The notes beneath the pieces were generated by a model. The model did not search any database. It had not been told where the DNA came from and was given only the letters and a program-made list of their open reading frames with translations. Shown piece by piece: positions 1 to 12,700 of a stretch of 64,000 nucleotides of DNA. The stretch comes from Cyclina sinensis. Lineage: Eukaryota; Mollusca; Bivalvia; Venerida; Veneridae. The translations under genes were made by a program, and so were the position numbers. Numbering within the stretch: position 1 is the stretch's first letter; each line of letters starts with the position of its first letter. Location: positions 14,635,039 through 14,699,038 of the forward strand of contig JAAONU010000014.1 in the NCBI GenBank assembly GCA_012932295.1, read 5' to 3'.

Positions 1-179
1 ATATTTCTTATCTAACGATTTACATGTCAGGCTAGACATCTCAGTGAACACAAATATATCAATTTTCATGTTATAGGCTTTTCACAAGATTCAGATGATA
101 AAATGCGAGCATGCGCAGATTGTAAAATCGCACAGTGGTGTCAAAATACATATAGGTGAGACAACGCTTAAAACTCAAG

Positions 180-824
180 GGGGCAGGGGACATAAAAATG
201 AGCAATTTCTAAGGTCCGAGTGGCCGTGAATACCATTCTTATTATTTCGAAACATTCTACACAAGCAACAAACCTGTCACTTTGCATTATTCAAGCATAT
301 ATAACATACATTTAAGAAAATAACAGTTTCCATTCATTGTTCCTGATAATAAAATCTGATAGCAATATATATTTCCCCCACCCACCCAAAATCACAGTGG
401 AAAAAGCTGAATATGGCCAAACTTCATGAAGATGTACAACATTCAAAATAGCCCCAATTGTTTTAATGTTAATATTTATCTGCAGTAAAGTTATTGAAAA
501 CTTCAAAAATGCCCAATAAAGTAGCCGTCATAGGTTTAGATTTTTCACAAAATAAAATCAAAGTCCCTCGCCGGTTTTGCAGCAGCAGTCAATGTTTACA
601 TTTTCAGTTTCCATACCTCCTTTTGAAGAGTCAATAATGCATACAAAGCTACCAAATGTTTAGTTTCGTGCACAAATCCAGAAATATTGCTCATTTCCTA
701 CACACAAATGACAAAGAATTACACTGACAAAACATTCTCAATAATTTTCAATACCTTCAAAACACCAAGTCTGTTTTATTAAGAAATTTCACCAGGGCCA
801 AAGTTCGAATATGTCCCCTGCCCC
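180..824. mobile_element. Non-autonomous TIR element, 645 bp
   Basis: The ends carry a perfect 15-bp inverted repeat: GGGGCAGGGGACATA at 180-194 and its reverse complement at 810-824. The hexamer CTCAAG flanks both sides directly (174-179 and 825-830), which fits a target-site duplication. The interior is AT-rich and holds no transposase-like reading frame, so this is a deletion derivative or MITE-like element. The superfamily was not determined. Confidence 0.7.
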
Positions 825-1084
825 CTCAAGCGACTGTAGCTCACATAGTATGAATATGTACGTTGAGGTAGGAAGTGCTTAAAATTCTGGTAACATTATT
901 GGTATCGCTCAAGTTCTTGCGTATGTACTAAAGCACTATTCACTGTACAGAATTAAATAAACATTATTCCATTAAATCACTTATGCCATATATGTGTATA
1001 AACATAAGCGCTGTGTGAAGTGCAAGGATATTTAACAGTAACACTCTGGATAAATTTTTTCGAACATAAAAAAATATAGGAATA

Positions 1085-1935
1085 AAATAAGAGGGCAAAG
1101 TAGCCCTATATCTTTCACCTGAGTACCATTGCTCTCAACAACACGAACACATGAGGCATACAGCTAAAGTAAAGCACACTTAGACATCTAAAATCTTTGG
1201 ACCTCTCTGAGTTTATTTATCGTCGGTACCGGTTGCCGGTATGACCGACGCCCCCTGCAGAGATAAGTTATTTTCTGTTGTAGGGGATAGTGCAAGATAC
1301 AGAAAGCATTCCGTTCCAGAGACAACCCTGGTCTTTTTGCATGCTCAGTGTACAGCACTGATATATGGGACCTCGCTTTAACATCTCATCTGAAAGAAAA
1401 TTAGTAATGATAGTGGAGGAGTGGGGGATCGATCTCGGGACCCCCCTCCCCAGTCCAGCGCGTTACCACTGGACCACTGACCCACTCCCTTGACCATGGT
1501 TATCATTCAAACAATCTAGGTAGATGCCTACTAAACAACACTACATGTCAAAAATCTAGATTCCTTCCTGCTGTTTCAAAGAAAAAAGTTTTTCCTCTAT
1601 ACATCTATGTAAAAGAAAGTGATTCCTGGAGCAGAGCAAATAGTGACCTCAGAGATAGAATTTGTATTAACATTCCTGGCAGAGGTCCAACAAGCAAAGA
1701 AACATACTAAATACCCAGGTTGGCTCTATCAAAACGTAAATAAAACAGTGAGTCCTGGCACGGATCCAACAGTGACCCAAGGTACTTAGGAAAAGGTCCA
1801 ACAAGCAATGCTACTCACTAAATAATCTGGACTCCAGGCTCTGTCGTTTCAAGGAAGATTTTTAACATTTTTTGCTTTATGGCTATGTAAACAAGAGGGC
1901 CATGATGGCCCTATCACTCACCTGAGAACCATTGT
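1085..1935. repeat. Fragments of the 'gccatcatggccct' ladder-repeat family
   Basis: Two terminus-like segments occur, at 1085-1135 (gagggc..agccctat..cacctgag) and 1891-1930 (acaagagggccatgatggccc followed by ctcacctgag). They match the ends of the better preserved copies at 16941-17613 and 52396-54977. Body-like motifs such as 'gtttcaaagaaaaaagttttt' lie between them at 1500-1890. A SINE interrupts the block. The copies are degraded and exact limits are uncertain. Confidence 0.5.
1206..1492 (-). mobile_element. tRNA-derived SINE (family A)
   Basis: Read on the minus strand, the tRNA-like head comes first: gtggtccagtggtaacgcg (A-box-like), then gatcgatccc (B-box-like). A body and the terminal segment accggtaccgacgataaat follow. 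The same head, body and tail occur on the plus strand at 26145-26412, and related copies lie at 20690-21070 and 35960-36125. It lies inside fragments of the ladder-repeat family. Confidence 0.7.
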
Positions 1936-2639
1936 ATATACTGTTCGATTTTTCCTTGCTGTTACTTTTAAAGATATAACATAGGTTAGTATGTTAATGT
2001 TAAAATCTGTTTTAAAAATTGTTCATGTGATTAAAATTTCTTTTAACCAACATGACTCAAATAAATATGATAAGGTCAACCAAAGGTTCTGTGAAATAAC
2101 TTCGAACGTTGGCAAGGGACTTCTGAGGAGATTTCCAACAGACAGTCACTGATCCTTCATTCTCAGGTAAGCTAAAAATTGAAACACCTGGGGGCAGGCC
2201 AATTGAGACCCAAGGAAAATTATCTGAAGGGAATGGAATTCTTTTACATAAACACACAGTCAGTGAACTCGGGTTTTACGTCTCTTTCAACAACTAAGAT
2301 CATATTGGAACAGGCCGGACTGGGGATCGCACTGCAGTCTGTTGAATCATAGTGAGACATGCTAATTACCACAGAGGATGGGATAATACACACAGACAGG
2401 TCAGCTCTTTATCATTCAAATATAAATGTAATAAAAATATCTTGTTCAAAATACATTTTGATATTTTGCCCTTCATTATAAACAAGGGTGTTTCCAAATG
2501 TAATGTTACCTGTCTTTCTATGCCATGTAACACAATAAAATTGTTTAAAATTCTACACTAGGTAAATCCCAAGACACAGGCTATACACCTACACTAAAAT
2601 TATTTATCTACATAAAAAACGACTGGGAAAAGAAGAACA

Positions 2640-3740
2640 AAACCTGTTGAAACTAACAGTTACATAAAGACACTGCCATTTGGTGGATGTGCATGGCAGA
2701 TACACTAAGAATTGAGAATTGGAAGCGTCCTAAATGACAGTTTCGAAGTGGTTGAACAAATTCATGGGAGGGGAAGACACATTCAAAGATGACCCAAAAT
2801 CTGGCCGGCCAACTGCAACCTCAGAAAAGTTCATCCAAAAAGTTACTGATGTCTGTATTTCAGACGCGTGCCTCACAGTGAATGAGCGAAAGTGCACTAG
2901 AATTCGAGTCGCTAGAAATCTCTTGAAACTGTATCAAAAATACGACAAAAAAGTTTTTCCACTTTTGTAACAGGGAACAAAACATTGGTCCAATTTTTTT
3001 AACCAACTTGAAAGGTTAGCAATAAAATATAGGCAACAGAAGGGTGTAGGCGTCCTAAAATTGCAAAAATGCTTACAAGTGTAAAGGCGGTTACATTTGT
3101 ACTCTTTTTTTTCAATTTACAAAGCCCATTGCTTTAAGTTCCATTCCAAAGGGAAAATCTTCACTTGAGCTTTCTACAATTTTTTTTTTTTTTGATAAAA
3201 CTCAAAAAGAAATGCAAAAAAGCGACGTCCAGGTAGGGGTACATAGTGCATGTCTTTGTTGAATGACAATACAATTGTACATGTTTTTTTTAAGGAAAAG
3301 CTTCATGTCAAACCCCATGCACCTTATTTGCCAGATAAAGCACCGTGTAACTTTTTTCTTGTTTGCGGGTTAAAAAAAATCCTAATTTACTGGTAGAAAA
3401 TAAAGCTCTCAACAAGCATTTGGGTCAGCTGCTTTCTGGTGTATGCAGGGTATACCTATATTTGACTTTGAAAATGCTTTTAAAAATTGGATCAAAGGGT
3501 TTGTATATCAAAAAAGGGGAATACTTTGAAGGCATGAAAAAAACAAAATCTGCATTCTGTAAATACAACAGTTTTACAGGACCTGGTAACATTGCATCTA
3601 AAAACACCCCTGTAAATCATTTTTTAGAAAAAAAAATAGTCTCCATCTTGTCCAATTGTTATTGGTAGTTGCGGTGGAGGTAAAGCTGGAATGCTGTTAA
3701 ATAAAACTCGGTTGTGTTGGAATTTAATGACATGGTAAGA
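2640..3740 (+). pseudogene. Degraded mariner-like (DD-D) transposase
   Basis: A reading frame at 2734-2970 carries a helix-turn-helix-like stretch with a 'DDPKSGRP' motif, typical of the N-terminal domain of mariner-family transposases. Near 3320-3350 the translation reads 'LPDKAPCNFFL', matching the conserved (S/P)PDLAPCDFFL block around the third catalytic Asp, but with Asn in that place. At 3470-3540 'NWIKGL..KKGEYFEGMK' matches the family's C-terminal W...G.YFEG block. These blocks lie in different frames with stops between them, so the gene is dead. No clean terminal inverted repeats were found. Confidence 0.75.
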
Positions 3741-5805
3741 AAATAACAAAATTATAAATGCTGATTTTAAATGTTATTTAAGAGGATAATGAGCATGATT
3801 ATCTCCAAGAACTTCTTTGAAATTGTATAGCCTTTATTTGCAAATTTTCATATGTAAGAAATGGTATTTTCTGGAAAAAAAAAAATCAACAATCCACTTT
3901 CTAGAACATCATATTCATGCAAAAATATGCATGTTAAACCTTCTCATTTCTTTGCACACATAACTTTGATGAATAAGCATTAATGTTTTCATCAACACAC
4001 ATTATTTTCAAAGTGTACCCAAAATTACTCACAATTACAACAATAATCAAAATGTTGACCTAAAGCACACTCAGAAATCTAATCAATAAATTAATTATTT
4101 TACAAATACTTCTAATTAAAAATAACAGTTTTTTAAGTTAAACATGATCTAAAACAATTTTGAAAATTCTCTGTTGGTTTTTACCATACTATTTACCCTA
4201 ATTTCAGTTTTCAAGGAGAAAATATAACTTTGTTGGGAAACTTATACATAAAATTTACAATTCCTCTAAAAAGATTTTCCACATAAAAAAACAAAGTCTG
4301 AACAGTATCATAAACAATGAAGAAATAACAAAAAAATTCAGGTACTTTTTAAAAATTTTCACCTGTCCTCCCTTCAAAAGGAAAATACTGAAATTGGTTC
4401 AGGGTTATCAGAGGCAGAAACCTTTGAAACACATACTGTCCTTACTTAACTGGGAGTTATACAGTTTCGACCTAACAATTCTAAAAATAATCATGGGTAA
4501 GGTTAACACTAAATTCATGAAATTATTTGAAAAAAAAGTTCAAGTAAGACTGAACGAAGGTACCCAAATCCTGCTGAAAACTAAAAACAAACTATAACAG
4601 TTACATTAATATGACAAAATCTGGAATGTGCCCTTTTTACAAGTGGACAAACATCATTAAGGGACAATCATCCACATTGATTAAAAAACTTCTATATACC
4701 TTGTTAAGAAACATATGTTTTTTCATTTTATTTTATGTACATTATTTCTTTATTATCATTTTTTATTATTTTCCATTTTTTCCACATCTAAGTTAGCATT
4801 CATTTTCCTATCCCAACAAAAACATAACATCTAATAATTCATGAGTTATTTTGCATTTAGCTATGATCCCCGACCCCTATGGCAAAACTACCAACAATCA
4901 AGGTGAAACAAATATTACATAACAGGCCTTCACATTCTAATCATTCCATAAAAAAAAGTTTTACAAAAAAAAAAAAAAAAAAAAAAGTCAACTTCTGTCT
5001 TCGTGCTATACTTTGAAAGTACATATGCAGTGCAACCTTCAACCAATATACATGTATTTCTTCACACATACAATATCAAATTTGGACATGTGTTTCTCAG
5101 CCCTCTCTGAAATTCAAAAATTGAGCATTAACTATAATATCAAGAAACTAATTACATCAGGGTGACCAACAATTATTCACTAGATAATGTTAAATTAAAA
5201 TGCAAAACATTCTTACTTTTTGGTATAACTTTCAAAGTGGTCTTGGCCATTCAATGTAAATTAAACAAATTAAGTTTTACATACAGTGAACTCTTCCTGT
5301 TAAGAAGCACATACATGAGGCAAATTTGTGTCAATTATCAGTAAAAACACAAAGACACACAGACACAGACACACAGAAGAAACACAGAAGAAACACTATA
5401 TAAAGATGAAAAAAAATGTCCTCCTGAAGTTATTAGGCACATTCTTCATTCACAACTCCTTTAACTTATAAATTCTCTGTATGGTTTATTGATGAAGTAT
5501 TTGATACTGTGGACATGAGATATCCTAATATACCAAGTATGACTAGCAGAAAAAACATTTGTGAACAGTTGACAGATACATGTATTCCATCATTTGATTG
5601 AGCTCTCTGTTTTATTTTGAAAGACAAAGGTTGATTTCAAATCAGTTTGTTTTTGGTAATAGTAAACATCATTGTCTTAATTGTCTATGTTTGCAATTAC
5701 ACAAGCAATGTTTATGTTATTTCAAATCAGATATATAAGGTGACCACTATTATAAATAAACCAAACTCTAAACAGAGTTACTTCCCCTGTTGTATCAGCA
5801 CAAAT
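3741..5805. other. AT-rich intergenic DNA
   Basis: No gene, exon or repeat structure could be recognised here. There are homopolymer A/T runs (for example A-rich at 4964-4986) and short open frames with low-complexity, hydrophobic translations that look like chance. Confidence 0.5.
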
Positions 5806-6022
5806 TTAACCCTTTGCCTGCTAAATATCTAAAATTGACTTGTCCATCTTTCAATTTGGACGGATCCATTAATTGTTTCTAAGGATGCTTATTGAAAATT
5901 TACTGACTGAATAGCGAATAGTGACGACCATGATCAGACTGCATGGATGTGCAGGTTGATTTTGGTCTGCACTGGTCGCAAAGGCAAACAAACACAACTG
6001 CCGCCAGCATGAGAAGGGTTAA
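5806..6022. mobile_element. MITE, copy 1 (TTAACCCTT ends)
   Basis: A 217-bp unit begins TTAACCCTT and ends AAGGGTTAA, a perfect 9-bp inverted repeat. The interior ('acttgtccatctttcaattt', 'gaccatgatca', 'ctgatgtgcagg'-like blocks) recurs at 12570-12778 in the same orientation. It has no coding capacity. Confidence 0.75.
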
Positions 6023-6679
6023 TTAGGCTGAGAAGAATCTTCAATAATAAAAACTATTTTGAATTTATTATTTTTATTACTTATCTTTCATATTGGAAAT
6101 TTTCTATATACAGTTTGTGAATATACAAAGAGACACTAACCCTGTCTTCATTTACTTCAAGCAGTGAGATGAGCAGAAAACACTGGATCTGTATCAAACT
6201 TGTCAGAAACATTATTTGAAGATGTTTATGTGTACCATATAACTAACTGATCACTAGTATCTTCACTAAATAAACTGAGATCAAATAAAACTGTATTGTT
6301 TTATACTAATAAATATTTTCATATCCAAGTTTGACATGATAACTTACATAAAACATTAAAATATCATGCATTAAGTTACTGTATGTGATAGTTTGAAAAA
6401 TTTGAAAAATTACAACACTGCACAGGTATGGTCCTGACACCTGAACATAATAACACATCATTTATCAGGGGTTTACATTGGCTGAGTATTGTTTATAGTC
6501 TTGAACTAAAGTTACCAGTCAGAAACAACAACACATTTCATACAACTTCCATACAATGCAAGAAACAGGCAATGTTTCTCACTGGTAACTGGCCAGGACC
6601 AAACCCGATGTATCCCTGAATCTGAATCCCAGTTGCAACACAAACATAATCAAACAAAATTCTTTAAATTCACAACATA

Positions 6680-7110
6680 CTTAATAACTTTTTTGTACTT
6701 GCAATACAATCAATCAAAATAACATTCTTTAAACAGACAATGTACCTGATGACTTTTTTTTCTGTACTTGCAATACAGGCTGTCAAAACAACAATACCTG
6801 ATGACTTTTTTTGTACTTGCAATACAACCACAGGTAAAATAACATTCTTTAAACAGACAATGTACCTGATGACTTTTTTTTCTGTACTTGCAATACAGTC
6901 TGTCAAAACAACAATACCTGATGACTTTTTTTGTACTTGCAATACAACCACAGGTAAAATAACATTCTTTAAACAGACGATGTACCTGATGACTTTTTTT
7001 CTGTACTTGCAATACAGTCTGTCAAAACAACAATACCTGATGACTTTTTTGTACTTGCAATACAAACACAGGTAAAACAACATGCTTTAAACTGACAACA
7101 TATCTGGTGA
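6680..7110. repeat. Minisatellite, 120-bp period
   Basis: The segment 'aacattctttaaacagacaa' recurs at 6721, 6841 and (one base changed) 6961, an exact 120-bp period. Each unit contains two related half-units built around 'acctgatgacttttttt.tgtacttgcaatac'. Since 120 is a multiple of three and stops are rare, several frames stay open across the array on both strands. They are byproducts of the repeat and not genes. Confidence 0.9.
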
Positions 7111-7654
7111 CTTTTTTTGTACAATCTTATCATTTGTTGCATCACATTTAGTATTTCCAGCAAAAAGTACTTAAGGGAATAAGCACATTTTTTGTAAAGA
7201 TTTTGCAAGTACAACTTACTTTCTTTCAACTAAATCAACAATCACAATTCAGTTGCATAAAATGACAGTTTGAAGTTGATATCGACAAGAAAATGTTGAT
7301 GTACATGTATATGTTGCTGTCAATTCGATCTTATTTTCACTTGGTTCTGGATTGATTCCCTTATTCACTCCTTTGCAACGAAAATGATACTTTGAGGTAA
7401 TATCTTTATAAGAAAATATGCCAATACTATGAATCATGATGTTTAACATTATCATGCAACCTGTAATGTAAAAATATTTATACACTTTTACTGGATTAAT
7501 ACATGGTATGTAGGCAAACATTCTTAAGGCAAGAAAAATTAATGGGTACAGCACCATAGACTTTAAAACCACAAGTCTCTAACACTTTTCAGTTTGTACC
7601 GATGAGAAAAAACAAGTTATCCAACATAGGCTTGTCATTCTAACTTTCTCTATT

Positions 7655-8245
7655 TCTTAAGTGTCAAAGGACCAATACTTGGATGATAAAAATGTCCAAT
7701 ACATTGGTGATACAAGGTCCATTACATGGCTGATACTAAGATCCATTACTAGTACTTCAGTGATGAAAATGACTAATACTTGGGTGAAACAAAGTACCAG
7801 CCCGTGGGTGGTAAACAGACCAATCCTTTCAAGATAAAAAAGGACCAATCCTTACCTTGCAAAAAAGACCTACAATTTGGTAATGAAAGGGACCAATACT
7901 TGACTGCTCCAAAGGTCTAGTACTTGGGTGATAAAAAGGTCCAATATTTGGCTGTTACAAAGGTCTAGTACTTGGGTGATAAAAAGGTCCAATATTTGGC
8001 TGTTACAAAGGTCTAGTACTTGGGTGATAAAAAGGTCCAATATTTGGCTGTTACAAAGGTCTAGTACTTGGGTGATAAAAAGGATTAATATTTGGCTGCT
8101 AAAAAGGTCCAATACTTGGGTGATACAAAAGACTATTACTTAAGAATTAAATAGGGCCAATACTTGGATGTTACAATTCTCCAATACTTTGGTGATATGA
8201 AGGTAAAATACTTGATTGATAAAAAGGACCAATACTTGAGTGACT
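7655..8245. repeat. Minisatellite, 48-bp period with 24-bp half-units
   Basis: The core 'aggtctagtacttgggtgat' recurs every 48 bp (7913, 7961 and onward), alternating with the related half-unit 'aggtccaatatttggctgtt'. Flanking units from 7655 and up to about 8245 are more diverged, as expected for an array homogenised at its centre. Open frames across it result from the period being a multiple of three. Confidence 0.9.
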
Positions 8246-9759
8246 TGATTATCAATCTACAAATGCTCACTTGTATAGCTCAGTTTGTGAAGTTGCTGGG
8301 TATACGACTTGTATTAACTACAAGATGAAAAAAAATTAAACTGCAAATGTGCTAGTGGAGAACTTACTTTTACCTGACAAGGATTAGTTTACTTAACAAA
8401 CCATTCTATAAAGCAGCATGGTATAAGCACAATCAGTTATCTTTAGTTATGTTTGGTATACAATAAATAAATTCCACAAATAAAAATTTTTAATATCATC
8501 CAACTCAAAAAATGTGAAATTTCAAATACTGGAAAAGTCCAAATGGGGCTAAATGACTCTCTCATCTGATCATACATGCATAATATCACAGATAATTGGA
8601 AGGGCATCTTCTAATACATGCATGCATGTATTCATCAGTTCAATGTTTCAACATTACATAGTTACACATGGCAGTAAACAGTAAAAATATTTTTCACTTT
8701 TATACTTTAAAAATTCCTGCAAATATTATTGTCTTAACAGTTCAAGGAAATCAAACTGGTATACATTAACTCAAATGATGATGTGAATTCTATAGTATAA
8801 AACCAATGACATTTAAATGTAAACAAATGAAATAGGTGTTAATTTTGTTACAGATAAAGGACAAAAATATACAGCTATGCATGCTGATTTTTCTTAAAAT
8901 CTACTTCCTGTCATAGTCACTGATGTACAATTGTCAACCATGCAACCTGTCCAAGAAGAAACTATTCAATCAAAAGTTCAAAAACCCCCAATTTGTAAAA
9001 TTTAAATAGAGAGCGTAGAAAAAATATTCATTTAGTTATATAAGATATGTTAAAACATTTGCCGAATGTTCTACTTACGAATATGTATATATTTTTTCTG
9101 TTATAACTACAGGTTCTTAGAATGTACATGAAGCTAAATTAAGTATTCATTTGAAATAAAAATCTCAACAAGACTGCTTATTAGTTGTGATTTTTATTTC
9201 ATGTGCAGGTTAATGGGTTCAGAACCTTGCTTGCACCTGTTTTTATCACCAGTGGATTATTTGAATACTACATAGACATATGTTTACTGACTTAGTCCCT
9301 ATCTGAACTGGAGAAAGGCAAAAATGTTCTTCTCTAAATAAACTGATGGATCGAGTATCCTCAAATCACAAGCATAGTACAAGAAGAAACTACATTCAGA
9401 TTGTTAACATTAAGAACTTAAAGGGTAAATACAGAAATACAGATGTGTATTTTTTAAACCCTTCACAGTGTGGACCTAGTGCACTTCCCTTGATTTCTTA
9501 AATAAGTACATTTTGTGTGAACCTAACAAAACACCTGTACGGAACATAACCCTTTCTTTTAAAGGTGAGGCTTTCTGTTACATACACCTTACCTAAAACA
9601 ATGTAACTGCAGCCTACCTCTTACAATGAGAGAAATCACTGTTTCCTTTTGGATCACAAGAAGCTTACATTGCATGCAATCAATTGCAATTTTTGACTGC
9701 AACATTTTAATGGATAATTACTGATTCTATTACAAAAGAATTATCAATGAGGTCAGTTT
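8246..9759. other. AT-rich DNA downstream of the Kelch gene
   Basis: No protein-coding exon was recognised. This stretch follows the Kelch stop codon on the minus strand, so it probably includes the gene's 3' untranslated region, but no polyadenylation site could be fixed. Confidence 0.4.
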
Positions 9760-12700
9760 TCATTCCCAATCACTGGGACTGTCTTCATCGTCAAGGAGAT
9801 AGTCACCAGGATCGAAATTTTCCATCATCATGCGGGAACGTTGCAATGTATCCTGTTCATCTACCTCTAAGGCTGATAACTCGTAATCTTCAAACCTGAA
9901 AACAAAAATTAATACCTTCTGTCCAAAAGAGACTTTCTTTGTAAATCTATATTGAATGAAAAAGCTGTGATAGGGAGACCTTATAAAAGTCTACTTTCGA
10001 TTTCATGTATCAAAATTACACAAAAAATAATGCTACTGCTATAGCCTGTATAAACATCAGGTTTACTATTGGCAAAATTTTCAAAATTTAAATAATCCGA
10101 CATGTATTTTGAAAACCTAAAAACTGGCATTATTTTTCAATGTACAAATACTTAAAAAATTTCAATGCCTGAAATACTGATTGGGTGTGAACAATTATAC
10201 CCCTGAACCAATATGCTGGCCTACTCTGTGACAATGCACAAGTGTCTAAGTACTTACAGATCCCTGTAATAGTCCTTTATTTCATCTGACTCATCCTCCA
10301 TACATCCTGTGTCTGTCAACTTGATCACAACAGCACCACAACTTGAATCTTGAATAAATCAGATCATGTGAGTATATGTTCCAATTTCTAAATTATATGA
10401 ATTAAATGACAATCTCAAATATAAACTAAATGTTGATGACAGACGACAAACTAGCCAAGTCATAAATCACACCCTGTACTCAGGCGAGTTGAAAGAGCAT
10501 GTGTATCTCTTGACCAATTTAAGCTAGTTAATAATATGTTAATGACTATGTACCAACATGATTCTAACTGTAGCTCCCAAAAATATTTACTTGTTGACTA
10601 AACTTTGGCACAGAAATTGCACTGACCATCCTATAGGTTTGCAATGACCATACCCTGTATCAGAAACAGATGTGGTAGGAGACCTGTATTCACACCCAGA
10701 TGTATAATGGAACTGAGATTTTCTTGGAAAATAATAAAAAACTAAACATGCATACCTCTAATAACTTAGCAAACAAAACTGTCTACTTTCTCATCAACTG
10801 TGAAATAAACAAAAACCCATCAGGTGGTTTTTCTTACTTTTCAATGGTCTTGGCAGTTCTCCAAATATTTTCCATCTGTCGTGTTCCTGGTTATACTCAT
10901 GCATATATTGTGTAAGATGACCCGCTGAATCCACCCCTCCTAGCACCACTATATGTCCATCCAATACTGTGAGTCAAATTTTTAAAATTATTTAAGGTTC
11001 TAGCTCCATAATGCTTTACCTCCAAACCGAAGAGTTCTCAAAACTTTAATTATTTTCATGTCTTTTTTTTCTGGTCATTAGTCATTGGGTTTTAATGATG
11101 ACATAATGACATAGCCATTGTTTTCTAGGTCAGACTATGAGAAATCTGTCTTTCTCTTTACTTTATAAGCCGATTATGTCTTGTGAGTTTCAAAGTTTAT
11201 ACTTGTCATGTCTTGATAAGCTAAGGGTATTAGGGCTTTTGTTGTCTATATTTTGTCATTAGATAATATGTTTCTTCCAGAAGCTCAATTTACTGAGGAC
11301 TAAAAAACAGTTTATTATGAGTCTAATACCCGAATTCTTTAAAGTGATTCAAAATGCCTATAAAAGATATGGCATTAAAAATGCCTTTACCTCATAAAAT
11401 GTAATAGAAATTTTATGTGCATATAATATCTATTCACCCAACCCAGAAACTGCCATTCAGTTATTCCTTTAACAGTCAAAACTACCAAGTAAGTACCAAG
11501 TATAGCTAAGAAAGGCTGTCTCAGTTAAGACGGTTTAATTGCTAAATATTTCACCTTTGCATTTTTTTTCTTCAGATTTTGAACTACAACTCAAAACCAT
11601 TGTGGGTACTCTGAAGTTACTACATAACATTTAAGAAGTCTTCTTGATCTGCATGTAATATTCAATAACAAGTTATACATTCAAAGCATACGTACTAGAA
11701 GCTGTAACTTCTATTCCAAGAACATTTTATCATTTTATCTTTAACTCTGTTTATGTATTCAACTTGTTTCTATAGGAATAAGAGCAACACTTACTTGTCA
11801 TTTGGAAGAAGGCAATACCATGTTTCATGGCCGACAGTTTTGTCCATTGACTGGTCTCTACAGAATACTGTTCCACTGATACAAGGCACCTGAGATGGCC
11901 ATCTGGATTTGTCGCCTCCCTGTTCCCATTGTAACCTCCAGCAACATAAAGTGTCTTGTCAATGCACACCATACCGTGGCCAGCACGTGCTGTCAAATAT
12001 AAAATATGAGCTAAATAACTTATTCAATTCAAATGAAAAACATTCCTTAATTGTTGCAGAGTGTACCAATAGTTCTAAAAACAAGTTATTCTGCACCCCA
12101 TTTCTGCAGCTGAATTGCCTAAATGTTTTAAGACGATGACTTAAATTGGCAAATCTGAACACAACAATTTCTTCAGATTAATTCTTTGTCAACGTTTTTC
12201 CTGAAAATCAGACATTCCTATGTCCTCTTTTTTGAATTTGTGGCTTAAATTTCTTTGATGATCTCAACTATTGAGCTAAAAAAGGAATGAAGCACAAAAA
12301 ACCCCAAAAAAGCATGTATGTTAAAGCTTACCACAATTCATATCTTGTTTCTTGTTCCAGTTGTTGCGATGGGGACAGTAGCACCAAACAGTTTTCTTGG
12401 CATCCCTGTGCTCTGCACCACCACTCACATATATCTGTGAATTGAGATATATAATATCTATTCTAAAATGTACTGAGAAAGTCTGATCCAAATTAATGAT
12501 TCTAAGGAACGTAAATGGCATAACATGGCATTATTTATGTACATGAATAGATTTAAATGAAGTAGTTTCTTAACCCTTACTATGCAAAATTTCTAAAATG
12601 GACTTGTCCCTTTTTCAATTTGGACAGATTCATTGTTTATGTGTGTGCCTACTGAAAATTTACTGATTTAAGGGCGAATAGTGCAGACCATGATCATACT

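Noticed and set aside
6670..7229. Overlapping open frames of 86-137 codons on both strands
   Set aside because: They arise from the 120-bp minisatellite, whose period is a multiple of three; no domain or start context supports them.
7870..8143. Regular direct repeats resembling a CRISPR-like array
   Set aside because: This is eukaryotic DNA; the units are contiguous 48-bp repeats with no unique spacers and diverge toward the edges, as in a minisatellite.
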